Shown here one piece after another: positions 13,820-14,941 of a stretch of DNA of 14,941 nucleotides. Under the pieces are notes generated by a model, which saw nothing but the letters and a program-made list of their open reading frames with translations, did no database searches and was not told the DNA's origin. Position numbers and translations under genes: made by a program. The stretch comes from CBETVX01 sp965539935 (GTDB lineage: Bacteria > Bacillota > Clostridia > Peptostreptococcales > Caminicellaceae), in NCBI GenBank assembly GCA_965539935.1, contig CBETVX010000060.1:1-14941 (forward strand), given 5' to 3'. Position 1 is the first letter of the stretch, and each line of letters starts with the position of its first letter.

Positions 13820-14771
13820 ATATATCTCCCCCCTTTTCCTCTTTCAGCCTTTCAGCTATCTTATCAATTTTTCTTAACCTGTGGTTTACCCCTGATTTTC
13901 CTACTGGCGGATTTAACATTTGGCCTAGTTCTTTTAAACTGGCATTTGGATTTTGTAATCTAAGCTCAGCCACTTCTCTTAGATTATTTGGTAATATCTT
14001 AAATCCTTCTGTTTCTTTTATATATTCAATATTCTTAATCTGTCTTATTGCTGCATCTACTATTTTTGTCAAATTTGCGGTCTCACAATTTACAATCCTA
14101 TTGACATTATTTCTCATCTGTTTTACTATGCGAACGTTTTCAAGCCTCATTAAAGCATTGTGGGCTCCAATGATATTCAGCAGGTCTACTATTTGATCAC
14201 CTTCCTTTAGATAAACAACATAGTTATTTTTCCGCAATATTACTTTAGCATTTAGGCCATAACTGTTTATTAAATCCCTTAATTCCATACTAAACTCTTC
14301 ATTATGGGTTACAAATTCTAAATGATAGGTCTTCTCAGGGTCACTTACTGAACCCCCACCAAGAAAAGCTCCTCTTAAATATGCTCTTTTACAACACTCA
14401 TTAACTAATATTTCCTTTGGTACTTTGTTATTTATTCTAAAAGTCCCTTCTTTAAGGTCTATTATTCCTAGTTTTTTTAGTACTTCATTAGCTTTTGTTA
14501 TAATAACAACATATGAGTTTCCCTTTTTTAAAACCTTATTTTTTTTGACTAAAACTTCTGTATGAATATTAAAGATTTTTTTAAATAGGGTAAAAATTAA
14601 TCTTGCTATTGCTGGGTTTTCTGTTGTTATTTTTACATTTATTCTATTAAGGCCTGCCAATTGTATTGTTCCGCTCATACGTATAAGTGCTGAAGCTTCC
14701 GCTAGCTGACAACACTTTTTTTCAAACATTTTCCTAACTAATTCATTTTTTGTTGTTGATGAAAAAGACAT
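13812..14771 (-). CDS. whiA: WhiA, conserved DNA-binding protein
   Basis: WhiA is conserved in Gram-positive bacteria. It controls sporulation genes in Streptomyces and affects cell division and chromosome segregation in Bacillus. The N-terminal part (about residues 1-220) has the degenerate LAGLIDADG homing-endonuclease fold typical of the family, with KKCCQLAEASALIRMSG near 18-34 and RGAFLGGGSVSDPEKTYHLEF around 133-153. The C-terminal helix-turn-helix (about 261-310) includes NPNASLKELGQML and KSGVNHRLRK. The length of 319 is normal. AGGTGA precedes the ATG. It ends in TAG, and seven codons further the same frame meets TGA. In Bacillus whiA follows rapZ and yvcK; here nothing lies upstream on this strand within the window, and HPr follows with overlap. 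Confidence 0.95.
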   Translation of the reverse strand: MSFSSTTKNELVRKMFEKKCCQLAEASALIRMSGTIQLAGLNRINVKITTENPAIARLIFTLFKKIFNIHTEVLVKKNKVLKKGNSYVVIITKANEVLKKLGIIDLKEGTFRINNKVPKEILVNECCKRAYLRGAFLGGGSVSDPEKTYHLEFVTHNEEFSMELRDLINSYGLNAKVILRKNNYVVYLKEGDQIVDLLNIIGAHNALMRLENVRIVKQMRNNVNRIVNCETANLTKIVDAAIRQIKNIEYIKETEGFKILPNNLREVAELRLQNPNASLKELGQMLNPPVGKSGVNHRLRKIDKIAERLKEEKGGDIYD

Positions 14772-14801
14772 GCTATCACCTGTACTAGTATATTGTTTAT
14801 T

Positions 14802-14807
14802 ATTATA
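14802..14807 (-). promoter_or_regulatory. Possible -10 box for the whiA-HPr unit
   Basis: The minus strand carries TATAAT 30 bases before the whiA start codon. No convincing -35 is seen at 16-18 bases. The region is very AT-rich, so a chance match is possible. Confidence 0.35.
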
Positions 14808-14932
14808 TCATAATTCTATTAATTATTCTTTAAATATATACAACTTATATGGTAAAATCTAATATTTTTTCTTGCATGTATGTAGGGAATATTAATCTCT
14901 AAAATTGTCAAGAATTTTTTTGACTGGATGTT

Positions 14933-14941
14933 AGGAGGTGA
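14933..14941 (+). promoter_or_regulatory. Shine-Dalgarno of a plus-strand gene starting beyond the window
   Basis: The window ends with AGGAGGTGA, a near-perfect complement of the 16S rRNA 3' end. The start codon would lie a few bases past 14941. This suggests a gene divergent from whiA. A short inverted repeat (GTCAA at 14907-14911, TTGAC at 14920-14924) lies just before it. Confidence 0.5.

Noticed and set aside
1..14941. CRISPR array or defence island
   Set aside because: No regularly spaced direct repeats and no Cas, restriction, toxin-antitoxin or phage-defence proteins are visible; the genes are core metabolism, replication and regulation.

Overview
The window is AT-rich, with short leaders, strong Shine-Dalgarno sequences and mostly TAA stop codons. 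It looks like the chromosome of a low-GC, Gram-positive, probably spore-forming Clostridia/Tissierellia-type bacterium. Supporting signs are a GerMN-domain protein, an HPr with both His15 and Ser46, WhiA, a 585-residue pyruvate kinase with an extra C-terminal domain, and a YutG-type PgpA relative. Apart from one very small gene and two plus-strand genes, everything lies on the minus strand, so the biological reading order runs from the right end to the left end.

Right to left: whiA overlaps an HPr gene (ptsH-like, in the position Bacillus uses for crh), followed by a strong terminator. Next come an HD-GYP protein (predicted c-di-GMP phosphodiesterase) with its own terminator, and dnaE. The dnaE frame is interrupted by a single in-frame TAG at 9843-9845; the remaining 466 codons to the TAA at 8442 stay open and keep conserved motifs. 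A plus-strand pgpA/yutG-like gene converges on dnaE, and the two genes share their stop-codon bases. Next is a likely glycolytic unit: a 61-residue conserved small protein, a 10-bp hairpin, pfkA (GTG start) and pyk, closed by a terminator. A YbgC-type thioesterase and a PPC/DUF296 protein follow, then a plus-strand GerMN protein facing them across a bidirectional terminator, then the minus-strand rlmD.

The left end (1-684) is the only region with accessory character. The 3' UTR of rlmD holds the decayed 3' half of a tRNA, probably tRNA-Arg(CCT), which ends in CCA and is followed by a terminator. Beyond it are a second hairpin, about 240 bp of plain AT-rich sequence, a 50-residue membrane microprotein, and short palindromes of a REP-like type. 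This looks like a recombination scar, possibly from an integrative element.

I see no CRISPR array, complete mobile element, toxin-antitoxin pair or recognisable defence system, and nothing I would call a new multi-gene system. The observation most worth testing is the amber codon inside an otherwise intact dnaE: sequencing error, very recent nonsense mutation, two-polypeptide DnaE, or amber suppression/pyrrolysine.
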